Shown one piece after another: positions 35,350 through 46,810 of a stretch of 64,000 bases of DNA. Source of the DNA: Prostheceraeus crozeri (lineage: Eukaryota > Platyhelminthes > Polycladida > Euryleptidae). Made by a program: the position numbers and the translations under genes. Location: the NCBI GenBank assembly GCA_907163375.1, contig CAJQUW010005239.1, forward strand, positions 124,001 to 188,000, read 5' to 3'. Under the pieces are notes generated by a model. That model was not told the DNA's origin and searched no databases. It worked only from the letters and a program-made list of their open reading frames with translations. Numbering within the stretch: position 1 is the first letter of the stretch; each line of letters begins with the position of its first letter.

Positions 35350-37635
35350 ATACTTAAGTATCCTGCGAATCGCGCTGCTTTTGAAGAAAGTGTTTCTAAC
35401 GAATTGCTACGAGCTGGTAAATGTGATCAAGTTGGTGATCTATGGACTGCTTTGCGATCGGGTCTAAGGAAGGCGTGTGAGGATGTTTGTGGTTATACGA
35501 AGGGCGGTCCTGTGAAGCGAAAAGAAACCTGGTGGTGGAATGATGAGGTAAATGCTGCGGTTACTAAGAAACGTAAACTTTGGAAAGAATGGAAAAAAGG
35601 TGGAAGTAAAGAAGAGTATGTTGCGGCTAAACGCGCTGCAAAATCAACGATATACTTTGCTAAAAAGAAAGCTCAGAAGGAAAGGTTCAGTGACCTTAAC
35701 TGTGCCAATAAAAGGAATCAAGTTTTTCGGCTTGCACGTAAGATGAAGAGCGAAAATATGGACGTTGTCGGTGAGAAGTGCATTAGATGTGATGACAACA
35801 CCATTGCTTTCTCTGACGCGGACAAGATGTGTGCCTGGGTCAGTCATTATGACAGACTGCTCAACACGGAGTTCCCCTGGAACCCGGGTACCTTGCGTGA
35901 AGTTGATTTGAAGGTTGGTCCTCCTTTGTATATAGATAAAACAAAGATTGAAGAAGCACTAAAGCACATGAGGAATGGAAAAGCAGCTGGTCCTTCAGGA
36001 ATAGTTGTTGAGATGATCAGAGCAGGTGGTGATCGCGCAGTTGAATGGATAGCTGAGCTTGCGAATGACATTATCAGAGAAGGTCGGGTACCTGAACATT
36101 GGAATTTATCTTTCTTGGTCAATTGCTATAAAGGAAAGGGTGATGCTCTTGACAGAGACAACTACAGAGGTCTTAAGTTACAAGATCAAGTCCTCAAAGT
36201 CATTGAGAGGGTGTTTGAACCTATTATCAGAGAGCAGGCTGATATAGACTCCATGCAATTTGGTTTTATGCCTGGACGTGGTACCACTGATGCTATTTTT
36301 GTCCTAAGGCAGCTACAAGAAAAGTTTCTCTGTAAGCGGAAGGAATTATTTTTCCTCTTTGTCGACCTTGAAAAGGCCTTTGATCGAGTGCCTCGCAAAG
36401 TGTTATGGTGGTCAATGAGGAGAATCGGTATTGAAGAGTGGGTAATCAGAGTTGTTCAGTCCATGTATGAGTGTCCTAGATCGAGTGTCCGTATAAATGG
36501 GAAATGTAGTCCTGAGTTTAATGTTACCGTTGGAGTCCATCAAGGATCCGTTTTGAGCCCTTTGTTATTTGTTATTGTTATGGAGGCGCTCTCACGTGAT
36601 TTTCGTACAGGATGCCCCTGGGAAATGCTCTACGCGGATGACCTGGTCATTGCTGCCAACAATCTGGCTGAGCTAGAACAGAAAGTTGCCCACTGGAAAG
36701 GTGGTCTAGAGTCGTATGGACTACGTGTCAACGTAAAGAAATCGAAGATCCTGCATAGCACGAGTTCCGAAAACCGAGTGCTGAAAGAATCGGGCAAATT
36801 TCCATGTGGTGTATGCCATCGTGGGGTTGGTAGTAATTCAATCTACTGCGCACGATGCAGGAGATGGATACATCATAAATGCTCTGGAGTTAAAGGTTCT
36901 TTGAAGACAGATCCTAGCTTTTCTTGTAAAAAGTGCCGTGGTGTTGCTGCACAAGCTCCTAAACCGACCGCTAGTAAGCTTCGTATTGGTGATGCTGATT
37001 ATGGAGTTGTGACTGCATTTTGTTACTTGGGTGATATGTTAGGACAATCAGGTGGCTGCAGTGAGGCTGCTAGACTGAGAATTCAGCTGGCATGGAAGAA
37101 CTTTCGTGAGCTCATTCCCATACTTACGAACAGAGACATCCCCTTCAGCAGCCGAGGTCATGTCTACTCCATGTGTGTGAGAAGTGTTCTGTTGTATGCA
37201 ACCGAGACATGGCCAATCAACATCGAGGAGCAAAACCGATTGTGCCGTAATGATAACGCAATGGTGCGGTGGATCTGCTCCAAGCGCCTATCTGATCGAG
37301 TTCCTATTGATGAGCTAAGGTCTAGGCTTGGTATTCATCGACTTGAAGATAGTGTGCGCTGGAGAAGGCTACGTTGGTATGGACATGTACAACGCATGGA
37401 TGAAGCCGACTGGCCTAAGAAAGTTCAGACCATCGAACTCTCAGGAAAGAATCCACGAGGCCGACCAAAGAAACGTTGGCTTGACAACATCAAAGAAGAT
37501 CTTCGAAAATGGAATCTATCCTCCGTCGACCCTTTGGATCGGACGGTGTGGAGAAATGCCATCAAGCCAAATCGACATTTGCGGACGTCCAACCCTTGCA
37601 ACACGAGGAAAAGAAGACGGAAAACCGTGGAGTGA
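35350..37635 (+). CDS. LINE ORF2: reverse transcriptase with internal zinc finger
   Basis: The RT would prime DNA synthesis on nicked target DNA. In the frame opened at 35320, the linker and fingers come first (KETWWWNDEVN, then GKAAGPSGIVVEMIRAGG). Then come FGFMPGRGTTDAI, FLFVDLEKAFDRVPRK (about codon 347), GVHQGSVLSPLLF and LYADDLVIAA (about codon 437). Between RT and thumb/C-terminus lies a Cys/His-rich finger, CGVCHRGVGSNSIYCARCRR, then WIHHKC and SCKKC (about codons 493-545), PHD/RING-like in spacing. The C-terminal box is RRLRWYGHVQRMDEADWPKK, then RGRPKKRWLDNIKEDLRKW. The first dozen codons after ATG 35320 are probably flank. The endonuclease is missing, so this copy cannot move alone. 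Clade (RTE or a relative) is by eye. Confidence 0.88.
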   Translation: MLKYPANRAAFEESVSNELLRAGKCDQVGDLWTALRSGLRKACEDVCGYTKGGPVKRKETWWWNDEVNAAVTKKRKLWKEWKKGGSKEEYVAAKRAAKSTIYFAKKKAQKERFSDLNCANKRNQVFRLARKMKSENMDVVGEKCIRCDDNTIAFSDADKMCAWVSHYDRLLNTEFPWNPGTLREVDLKVGPPLYIDKTKIEEALKHMRNGKAAGPSGIVVEMIRAGGDRAVEWIAELANDIIREGRVPEHWNLSFLVNCYKGKGDALDRDNYRGLKLQDQVLKVIERVFEPIIREQADIDSMQFGFMPGRGTTDAIFVLRQLQEKFLCKRKELFFLFVDLEKAFDRVPRKVLWWSMRRIGIEEWVIRVVQSMYECPRSSVRINGKCSPEFNVTVGVHQGSVLSPLLFVIVMEALSRDFRTGCPWEMLYADDLVIAANNLAELEQKVAHWKGGLESYGLRVNVKKSKILHSTSSENRVLKESGKFPCGVCHRGVGSNSIYCARCRRWIHHKCSGVKGSLKTDPSFSCKKCRGVAAQAPKPTASKLRIGDADYGVVTAFCYLGDMLGQSGGCSEAARLRIQLAWKNFRELIPILTNRDIPFSSRGHVYSMCVRSVLLYATETWPINIEEQNRLCRNDNAMVRWICSKRLSDRVPIDELRSRLGIHRLEDSVRWRRLRWYGHVQRMDEADWPKKVQTIELSGKNPRGRPKKRWLDNIKEDLRKWNLSSVDPLDRTVWRNAIKPNRHLRTSNPCNTRKRRRKTVE

Positions 37636-37650
37636 GTAAGTGAGTAATAT
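35350..37650 (+). mobile_element. RTE-like LINE, 5'-truncated, ORF open
   Basis: The copy starts abruptly inside ORF2, with the apurinic-type endonuclease missing, and runs to a tandem tail (gtgagtaagtgagtaa) just after the stop. That is the usual outcome of incomplete target-primed reverse transcription. The reading frame has no internal stop over roughly 760 codons, which argues for a recent insertion. No convincing target duplication was found. Confidence 0.85.
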
Positions 37651-40143
37651 GTATCACTGATGTTGATGGTTGTAGTCACCTTGTGGTTTCGGTTACTTCA
37701 AGTCATCATTGAATGTGTTCTTGGTATTCCCACCATCATTCCATACTCTGTGAAGTAGTTCGATTAGAAGGGTGGTCTTAAAAGTTTCTTTCATACCAAA
37801 ACTCCATCTAATTATTCATCAAATTTTCAGTATTGCCAGTAGACGGGTTTTTATAATGCAGATAGAGTTGCATGGCGAGTATAACCACCACAAGCTGTCA
37901 TTTGCGTACAGAGGAACCTATCGGGTCACTATCCTGCGTAGAGATCTAGGTGGATGGATTTGTCGCGGAAATTTGAAGATATTTCGTGAGAAACACGAAT
38001 TCATACTTTTCTCTAATAGGAATGCTTCTCGGTTCCCTGTTTAGTAAGCAGAGATAAATTATCGCGACTCCAAGCTTCAACTGAATTTATTTCTATTAGT
38101 GAGAAGCCTGTGACTTTTCGGAAATGAGAATCCCCATCACAAAATATCACAGCAACGGGCACACACTTCTCAGGAGCAACAATTTTCAATCGCAATTACA
38201 TTAGACCTACTTTGCTACTCGCATAATGCATAAATTGCTATTGAATTTCATTTAGCTGTACTTTCCGAAGTACCGAATACTTATACATGTATGAGTTTTT
38301 CGTCACTGTCCTGTCACATAGGATGTCATATCTTGCATACTACACGAAACCCTGACTAACAATCATTGGTTGTAGATAATTGATTGTTCCTATTTCTGAA
38401 GTACCAGTATTTCCGGGTGGGTCATTATTCATTTCACAGCTAGGGATCCTAATCCTGGAGCAGTACCAAATCATCAAGGAAAATGTCAGTAAACCTTTAC
38501 AGCATCTACTTTTGTTCATTAAATCATGTTACTAATTGTAATATCAATGTATAGTAGAATTTCAATTGTATCAGCATTCAGTATCGTGTTGTATGCAATA
38601 GTGTGCAGTGATACTCTAAGGAAAGCTTGTGCTTCTCTAGAAAATCTCCATCAAGTGACAGCAATCAAGTTAACAAAAATACATTATTTACAATGTTTGA
38701 GATGAAAAATCAATGTAAAGGAGTGGCTGTGATTTGTCAAAAAGCTTGCTAAATTTCCGAACTTACATTGTGCACATCATAAAACATAGTTCGGGATAAA
38801 TTGTCGTTGGCTTTATCTAATGTTTCTATAAATGATTTAGTTGTGTACATAACTTGTGTAGATGAGATTGCATACATTCGAGGTTTTGGGTTTGTAACTC
38901 AAAAGGCTAATCGCTGAGAGACAGTGAATGATAAACACAATTGAATTTCAAATATTGTTTTTTAAAGCATTGTCCTGATAATAGAAGTTTTCTTTACTTT
39001 ATAATACATGGAAGTGCAAATATAATGTAAAGTAAATAAAGTTTTTTCTCCAACATAATTTTAATGCACATATTTGTTAAACTGGAATCATGCCAATTTG
39101 AAGTTTCTATTTTGCTATATCCACGGTTCTCTGGTTTGTAAATTTTCAACATATTTTTGCCAATTTGGCGGTAAATGGTGAAGCGAATCTGTGGATTTAT
39201 AATCGTTGTTTTCTTTTATTAACTGATAACATATACGTGATGAGTGTTGAATAAGGTATAGAATATGTCAAAATTGCCTCATTTATTAATTGTACTTGTA
39301 ACATACAGTGAACAAAGCCATTCCTAACTCCATAATAATTCCCGTATAAAAAGTTGTCATCGGTTCTGATAAGGTCGCTAGTAAGCACTTCTGCAGCGCT
39401 ATTATTAATCAATGGTGAATTGGCATTCTAATTTTTGACATCCCATCTCAAGTTTTGTATATTGCCTCTATGTCTATCTATTCAATGAAATAAGTATGCT
39501 ACAGTGCTATATTTGAGCACTTTTTAAGCATAAAAATTGAATATCGCTGATGATATAGCTTGTCCTTAGTGCTACAGAATCCTGGAATTTTACTATTGCT
39601 CCTGGGATATATACTGCAATAGTATTCGTAATGAAGATCAGACATCAATATATAGCATGCACTAATTCTCAGAATGTTTGGCGCTTTTGCAGATTCATGT
39701 TGCTTGAAAGTAGTGTCAGGTATCTATCTGTCATTTTCAACCTTACAGTTGCACATTTTTCAGCATTGCATAATTCAAAGAGCTTCAATTTAGACATCGA
39801 AAATGTCAATGTCAATGCTTGATGTGGCAACACATTTCTATGACGTCATAATTTTTGAGAAATGTCGAGATTACAAAGCTAGCGTAAAAATTCTAGTAGA
39901 GATCACTTATATTTATTTTAGTTTGTATATGTGATTTATTGGTTGATCTGCTAGTTGAATGAAGGTGGAAACCAAACTTCTTGACTTAACTGAAATCAGA
40001 TTAAAGGTGAATGATAAAATAGTAAAATCAGTTGCTGAGACAAATGATGCTTATTCATGAGGCGGATGACAAATATAGACGTTACTTTTTTGCCAAATAA
40101 ATGGAAGTGCACGTAGACTACTCTCCTGAGTTAGACAGATGTG
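37651..40143. other. Intergenic DNA, no gene supported
   Basis: AT-rich. A frame at 37772-38044 follows an acceptor-like cag and has moderate GC, but no donor, domain or partner exon supports it. Confidence 0.5.
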
Positions 40144-40150
40144 TATAAAA
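40144..40150 (+). promoter_or_regulatory. TATA box of a candidate small gene
   Basis: TATAAAA stands 185 bases before the ATG at 40335 whose exon has a clean donor. It is supportive only in that context; such a motif is common in AT-rich DNA. Confidence 0.3.
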
Positions 40151-40334
40151 GTGGATCGCATAACATTTGTGCCTGACAATTCTTTTTGCACCTAACTTTT
40201 GAGTCATGATGACTTTTAACGGAAGAATAATAGCAGTATAATCTTCTACGTTTGAAGAGGTTATCATTCTACTGATAATCGATACCCAATCCGTTTACCA
40301 AAAGCAAGAATAATTGAATAATCATCACGTCAAA

Positions 40335-43240
40335 ATGTCATCTTGTGAGCCAGTCACGGTAAGCAATACGATTACTTTATTAGAGAAAGACATTTTATTG
40401 TTTTTGTATCCGCAATTCTATTTGAAATTCTATGCCCGTAAATTCCATTTGAAATAAAGAAATATGTTTAAAATTAATTTTTATGTTTCTAATCATGGCT
40501 TCATTTGTATCCTATTTCATATATCATAAAACTATTTGTATGCCGATGACCTATGTGTATTAGCTTAATATTTCAATATGACATGATTAAGCATCATATT
40601 TTGTCATGTTATCAAAGTGACAAAAAATTGCCAGTTATAACAAACAACATCTGTAAAATGTCATGGTAGCACAACTGTTAATGTTCTATTCAGGAGAAAA
40701 GAAAGATAATTGAATTCATTTTGTTTTATGGCAAAATTCTAGGAAGTGAGTATAAAGCCTACTATTTATCGATGAGGTATTACCGGATATGGACCCGAAA
40801 GCAACCCCGGGTGGCATGTTTAGTGGTGCTGAGCAGAGTAGCGGAAACGTGGTCTCCAACTCAAAATCCGTCGACATACAGTCGGGCCGCTAACACGAAA
40901 TCGAAAATGAGACTTTCACAGAATGATGTACACCCTATTGCTACTACGATATCTCCGTATCTGTCTAGGTCTACTCGGTGCTCTACTCGTCAGACAAGAT
41001 CAAAGAAAGCAAATATAAATCCAATGGGAAGAGACTGAAGTTTTCGGTAAAATAACATTTGTACGCGCGCGTTTTATGTGATTAAGTGAGAGCACTACGG
41101 TTATTGTAGAACCGTCTTTAGGTCATGCGGTTCATGTACCTTTGTTTAAGAAGCTAAACACATTTTGATTTATCAAATCTCTATTTTTGTCGTCAAACAC
41201 AACATCTTGATTAAATTGTAGCTGAAACCTATTGTCTTAAATACGATCGGAGGCTTAAGGACATGAATGATAGAAAATGATTTAAGATATTCATGATATA
41301 AATTAATGACTAGAGACTTAGCTGTTGCTTCCCAATGAATACTATATTTTTATGAGGCATGATTCGCAGAGGCAGCCATCAAAATTTTCTCTTAGCGGTT
41401 AGTTAGAGGCGAGTACTAATAAATATTTCATTCTTCTTGAGTGAATCATTGCTAATTATAAAGAGGTATTTTAGTCAGACACATCGGCCACAATGAAAGG
41501 GTTTTCAAAAGCTTCAATCTGCATCCATTTGGAATTAATTGTGTATTTTATCTGTCTGTTAAAAACACGAACGAGTAGAACTCGGCAGGCGCGCAGATTC
41601 ATGGCAGCCATGAATAGAAAGTACTGCATTCTCTGAAAGTCCAATTTTCAGCCTCGTTCCCTGCAGAAGCTCGTGCAATCGGTAGGATGAGATGATTGAA
41701 CCATTTAGCTGTCAAGCCTCTAATATTCATCAATCAAATGAAACAAGTGGATGTTTCCAAATTGAACCAAAATTCTTTTAATATCAAAAGCACTTCTTCA
41801 TAAGTATTGTAATGCTTCTTCTAAGTATATTATTGAAAATGGGGTACTTTAAAAAAATGACCATGTATTTTAAAGGAGGAATTATTAAGAACCAATATTG
41901 ATCTTGAATAATAAGTACTCTAAATTTGAGGCGAGAATGCATGTGCATGGTGCTTGCCAAGAGCTGTTCGCCCGACAGCTACATCTGTGGCTGAAACACG
42001 ATCTTAAGGAAGTCCGCGATCTTCTTTAAAAATGGTTCGAAGTAGGCTATGTAATGAGAGGAGATGGATGTCAGCAGATTTTGGGAGGTCTACAGCGATG
42101 ACACACTTGCATTCGTTTCAGAAATGTCAAGTATCATTTTCCTCACAAAGTGCCTGAATTCAAATGCACATAAAGATTCAAGCCGGAGCCGTGACATTTT
42201 CTGTCGGCTCCGACCTATTACCACGTCTCTGGGCGACTATGGCTCTGGTTCCGCAGACTTGATACTGAGTTCTTGAATGATCATCGATGATGCTGAAGAT
42301 AATTGCTGTTGGAGAATATACATCGACATTGAGAAGAGATGTTTCTAAAAAAACTGATAAATTCCATGAACATCAGATTTCGTTAACTAATCATCTAGGA
42401 TGACCTTTGTGGTCATACCCAAATATAACTTTCTTTGCATACTCGCATTCTGCTTATTTGTCAATCATAATTTGGAAAATATATAGGTCAATCAGCTAGC
42501 TTCTTTTAGTTTTGCATTAAAGTAAAAACTTTACATAATAATAATAATTTTGGAATATCTTCATTTTTGCAAGCATTTTTCCTAAAATGCTAAAAATTCT
42601 GAGAATAAGTGTGCACATATATCAACCATTTACATAATGGTTTTCATTTTTGTGTATGTGCGTGTCCGTGCTGAAGTGTTGCTCAAAGGGAATCGGCGAA
42701 AGGCCTCGTGAACTATGACGTGACATCGTTTTGTCTGATCTTTATTTCGCATCTTTTGTCAGAATCCCTAAAATTTTAGTATTGGGATTGTGGTCCAGGA
42801 TTCACTGATTGATAGGGAATTAACTATTTAAAATATCAAAAATATCAAAAATAAGATCGTGCTCCAGTTCTGTCGAAATTATCATCGTTACCCATGTTTG
42901 TGCACATGTAGTTTTGTGAACATCAACACATGTTTTTTGAGTCGCTAAAATAGTTTTTCTATTGCAGAAGTATTTTGAAGGCACAAGGACTCGCCATCGC
43001 CGCTGGGCATCATCGTATCCATTCAATGCATTTCTACATCGCCTCTTGTTCCTCTTGCCTGCGCCCCGTCCATCTGTACATGACAGCCGAGTGATTATCT
43101 ATATTATCACCGCTTTTACATTCGAATTAAGCTACATATCAGACATATGCTGTTTTCCAAACTTGAGATTTATCCTTGTCTATCCCCCATATTATATTCA
43201 TCTTAAATATAATGTTTATTTCGTAAGATATGTTCTTTAA
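40335..43240 (+). CDS. Candidate two-exon gene, unrecognised
   Basis: Exon 1 would be 40335-40358 (MSSCEPVT, then gtaagc), and exon 2 42968-43240 after ttctattgcag, in phase 0, starting KYFEGTRTRHRRWASSYPFN and ending at a stop at 43240. The first about 125 bases of exon 2 are clearly richer in G+C than the surroundings. Another frame there also stays open to 43092 (LKAQGLAIAAGHHRIHSMHF), so the true frame is unsure. A hAT-like copy lies in the intron. I recognise no family; it could be a terminal exon of a longer gene or non-coding. Confidence 0.25.
40834..42261. mobile_element. hAT-like non-autonomous element, family 1 copy B (1,428 bp)
   Basis: It is homologous over its length to 24050-25593. 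Ends cagagtagcggaa and the complement of ttccgcagacttg are decayed versions of copy A's ends. Flanks gtgctgag (40826-40833) and atactgag (42262-42269) agree at 6 of 8 positions. It has no transposase and is older than copy A by the state of its ends. Confidence 0.75.
42270..42967. other. No feature seen
   Basis: AT-rich sequence up to the acceptor-like site at 42,967; nothing named. Confidence 0.5.
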
Positions 43241-43782
43241 ATGAAGTAATTTATTTATGGGAACTACTTGCTCCGTGTAGCCTATATTAAAGCACTCGTA
43301 AATGAGATAATTGTGAAATACTCTCGATTTCATCGTGGTATTTATATATGGCTATATAGATATTAATGAAATTGGTTCAAGTGATTAAATTTATTCTGAT
43401 CTAAATATCTATTTACGGCACTTTTTCATATAAATCAATCTTTCGCAACTAGCCTGCTGCATGCAATGAACTAAAACAACTATATATATATATCAAGGAT
43501 TACTGAAATTTGAATTTGTGTCAATCATTTTCTACCGACATTTCGATTATGATATACCACAGAGCGATATATCATTTAACATATTGGCCTATTATCTAAT
43601 ATCATCAACCTGATGGGTAAGTGCTCTATCTATTTACTTGTCTTCCCATAGGTCCCAACGCGGGGTGGGGAAACCATAACAATTAAAGAAACACAGCACT
43701 GTCAGCAGTGCCAATATTTGTCATTGATAGTTGGTATCAGTATCTCACTACTTCGTTGGTCACATTCGATTATTCATGCAGT
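43241..43782. other. No gene seen; TA simple repeat
   Basis: A (TA)n run lies at about 43,480-43,495. Otherwise there is unassigned AT-rich DNA. Confidence 0.5.
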
Positions 43783-44290
43783 TCACATTTCTTCTCCGTT
43801 CCTCTCTGTCCTACGCGAGCTTCTTCGACTCGGTGAAGCTCTCTCCTTCACGTAATTGGTTATGCAGTCCTTCCATCGCATCCTAGGGCGCCAGCGCTTC
43901 CGTCCTGCATTGCTTCTGCCATCTTCGGCAGGCTCACGACCTCCATCCTCTGTGGATGACCTGCCCACCTTAGTCGGTTGCCTTTGATCTTCCTTATTAT
44001 CATCTTCTGCAGTCCAACTTCTCGTCTCAAATTATTCATATTTCTTCATTTGGTTTTCCCAACTCCGCATATATTCTCCTTATCCAGTTGAAATCTCGGC
44101 ATCCCGTTTGCACTCTACATTGCCTTAGGGTTACAATCGACTCTATTCTGTCTTTTAAGCCTCTTGTCATCAAAACATCGGCTCTGTGCTTTGATGCTCT
44201 AAGATCTATTCGTTCGGTTCGTCAACCACACCCTCGAAAGCCTGTGATGTTTTTCAAGATTCGATTAGTGCATGTGTCTGTTGTCTGAGC
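43783..44290 (-). mobile_element. LINE ORF2 C-terminal fragment, minus strand
   Basis: Reading down from about 44,290: FNWIRRIYAELGKPNEEI, then KIKGNRLRWAGHPQRMEVV and, after a frame change, RKRWRPRMRWKDCITNYVKE. This is the RLRWAGH and RPR-x-RWKD end of an RTE/Jockey-like LINE. It lies tail-to-tail with nothing obvious and runs opposite to the LINE at 44,300. Confidence 0.7.
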
Positions 44291-44299
44291 TTCCTGACT

Positions 44300-44630
44300 G
44301 TGTCGCTCCGCGCCCTCAAGCCGTCATCAATGCTTCGGACAGATTCATCTACAGTCTCCCTCGTTCGTCACATATTTCACCAATTTGCAAGAGCTTCAAT
44401 GGCTACCAATTGGCCTTTGAATCGACCTTCGTCTGGTGAGTTGGTCACCATGTGTTTTAGTGCCTATACTGTCTTGATCCTCCATACCTTCATCAACAGT
44501 TACAGAGAGTCGCTGATATCCCAGGACGCTCGAGTCTGCGGTCTGCAAGCTCGTCTTGTTGTCCCAAGAGTTCGTCTGAAAACGATCGCGAGTAGACTTC
44601 TCTCCTCCACAGCATGTCGCAACTGGAACA
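44300..44630 (+). mobile_element. CR1/L2-like LINE 3' end, left part (Polinton target)
   Basis: The frame ending RVCGLQARLVVPRVRLKTIA, then SRLLSSTACRNWNK, is the conserved tail of CR1/L2-type ORF2 (VPR-x-RLKTxxxRxFSxxAxRxWNxLP). It is cut at 44,630 by the Polinton and continues at 61,030. Only the last about 60 codons are recognisable. Confidence 0.75.
44625..44630 (+). repeat. Polinton target duplication, left
   Basis: GGAACA; the same six bases follow the right end at 61024-61029. Six-base duplications are the Polinton norm. Confidence 0.95.
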
Positions 44631-45154
44631 AGTAATGGGCAAAAGACCGTTCCAGGACACCATAAAATTCAAAAAATGGTATCTTTAAAAACGACATAAA
44701 TTCATGAATTTAGACCCTTTTTCAGGTTTTTAAGACCTAAATTCATGAATTTAGTCGTTTTTAAAGATACCGATTTTTCAAAAAATGGAACTTTTTAAAT
44801 GGTCTAAATTCATGAATTGTGGTCATTTTTCAGGTTATGAAGACCTAAATTCATAAATTTGGGCGTTTTTAAAAATACCCAATTTTTCAAATTTTTCAAA
44901 ATCTCAAATTTGAGAATTACAATTTTCTCGCTTAAATCATGACCGTTCCAGGACACCGAAAAAATCAGAAAAGTTAAGAATCTCAAATTTGAGAATTACA
45001 ATTTTTACCTTGAAAATCATGACCGTTCCAGGACACCGAAAATCATAAAAGTTGAGAATTTTAAATTCATGAATTTTATCCATCTTTCAGGTTTTTAAAA
45101 TATAACATGTGACTAAAAATATTTCTTTAAAAATGGAAGAAACAAAAGTGGAAG
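44631..45154 (+). repeat. Polinton left terminal inverted repeat
   Basis: The reverse complement of 60497-61023. The outer about 290 bases look identical; the inner part differs in small ways. It contains GACCGTTCCAGGACACC at 44645, 44941 and 45021, and several copies of the palindrome AAATTCATGAATTT. It overlaps the start of the first gene. Confidence 0.93.
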
Positions 45155-45870
45155 GAACTTCAGAAATGGAAGAAACCGCAAGAATATATCCTTCGTTATC
45201 ATATGAACGTAGTTCTACTTTAATGGACATTGAAAAGATAAACATCGAAAAGATGAACAAAGAAAAACACAAAGATAGAGTACGTTATATGAAAGATAAG
45301 GAATCTCAATTATTATTAAGATTAGAGCATTATAAAAAATTAAGAAAGAGATGGAGTAAAGTTAAGAATGTAACACAAGGAATTGGCATATTCTTAACAA
45401 TAAGTTTAGGTGCTTTAACAATTGTTATATCTTCAGGTGTTTTAGTAATTCCAGTAGTTGCTACAGCTTTAACAGGTACGGGTGTTTTTGCAACTTCACT
45501 TGTTACAATGTTAGATAAATCTTTAATAACTAAGAAACGAAAATCATTAAAAACTAAGCATTTACATATTAAAGAAGTCTATGATTAACTACACTACTAC
45601 TTTCAAAGAGTATGTGATGATAATGTTATTACGTTAGATGAGATTGAAAAATTTGATCAAATAGCTAATGAAGTAAATCAAATATCATTTCAATCACAGA
45701 GAGAAAAAGTTGATGATAAAAATAAAAAGGATGGCAAAATTTCTAGTGATGGTAAAATTTCTAATGAAGAAAATGACAAAATTTTTTTAGAAGAGCTAAA
45801 AACTTTAAGCGAAAATTTAAGCAAAACTTTATTAAACAAAACTTTATTAAACAAAACTTAAAACGAGAAA
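45133..45870 (+). pseudogene. Polinton two-helix membrane/coiled-coil protein, broken
   Basis: The start ATG at 45133 follows an A-run as in the other genes of the element and lies inside the left inverted repeat. A charged, helical N-terminal half (KEKHKDRVRYMKDKESQLLL) precedes two hydrophobic segments (GIFLTISLGALTIVISSGVL and PVVATALTGTGVFATSL), then a basic and an acidic helical tail (about 45,600-45,860). Proteins of this layout are common in Polintons, with no established role. It is fossil with about one break. Confidence 0.6.
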
Positions 45871-45982
45871 ACTTTAAACGAAAAGATGTCAGACAACAAA
45901 GCAATAAAAAAATAATTTGTACAGTAAAATGTTTTTGCTGTATTCCAATGTTACCACAAAATTCAAATATTATATTTTAAAA

Positions 45983-46810
45983 ATGGATAAAATTAGAGCT
46001 GATAATTTTAAAAGAATAAAACAATTAGAAGAGTTAATAAAACAAAGAAATATTATGAAAGAAAATCATCTTCAACATAGAATGATAAAAGCTGGTATTC
46101 AATCTGATATGTTTGAAAAAATGCAGCAAACCGAGCAAGTAAAAACTGATTTTGAAAAAACTATGAAACCATTTAAAACTCTTGAAAAAGAAAGTACAAA
46201 TAATGATAAACAAATTGATGTAACAGATCCAGAGCACAAAACTATATTAGATGACTATGGATTACTAGAATCAAACATTAATAAGAAATTACCAAAATCT
46301 ATGCAATTCGAACATTCTATTTCATTTATAGATGGAAAAACAATACCTAGATTTTATCTCGGACAAAAAGAAATATTTCCACAACCTTTTCGAGGTTTAA
46401 TTTTTTCACCAGATAAATCTCCTTTTAATTTAGATAGAAATTTTGTTGATCTTTTAAGAGGAGCAGATTTAAATAATTATGCTGTCGAAGATCTCATAAA
46501 ATATAAAGCTATGTTAGATAGAGTTGGTGCAGTAAAATTTCTAAGACGTTATAAACAATTAGAAAATTTATTATCAACGGGAGTTAAAGTAGGGAAAGGT
46601 TTATCTGAAAAACAGAAAACAGAAACAACCATATTTTTACCAGATGATCCACAAGAATTACTAAATAGATTAAATATTTTAATATCTGCAATAAAAGAAG
46701 GACATAATTCTAGTTTCAATGAAATTCATGCTATATTGAAAAGACTGTTAGAAAAGAAGATTCCAAATGAAGAGGATTATAAAAGTGTAGCTGAAATATG
46801 TTGTTTCTAA
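45983..46810 (+). CDS. Polinton conserved protein of unknown function
   Basis: Start chosen at 45983, where ATG follows ttttaaaa as in its neighbours, giving 275 residues; the open frame begins earlier at 45917. The N-terminal third is coiled-coil-like (RIKQLEELIKQRN). A central region with IPRFYLGQKEIFPQPFRGLI and SPFNLDRNFVDLLRGADLNN resembles a family I associate with Polintons, then a helical C-terminus. No catalytic motif is visible. The frame is whole. A 13-bp tandem repeat follows its stop. Confidence 0.6.
   Translation: MDKIRADNFKRIKQLEELIKQRNIMKENHLQHRMIKAGIQSDMFEKMQQTEQVKTDFEKTMKPFKTLEKESTNNDKQIDVTDPEHKTILDDYGLLESNINKKLPKSMQFEHSISFIDGKTIPRFYLGQKEIFPQPFRGLIFSPDKSPFNLDRNFVDLLRGADLNNYAVEDLIKYKAMLDRVGAVKFLRRYKQLENLLSTGVKVGKGLSEKQKTETTIFLPDDPQELLNRLNILISAIKEGHNSSFNEIHAILKRLLEKKIPNEEDYKSVAEICCF

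Noticed and set aside
37772-38044. 90-codon frame resembling a FLYWCH-like fragment
   Set aside because: The similarity is too weak and there is no donor or second exon.
44300-44635. 111-codon frame as an independent gene
   Set aside because: It is a LINE tail whose stop is supplied by the Polinton end.
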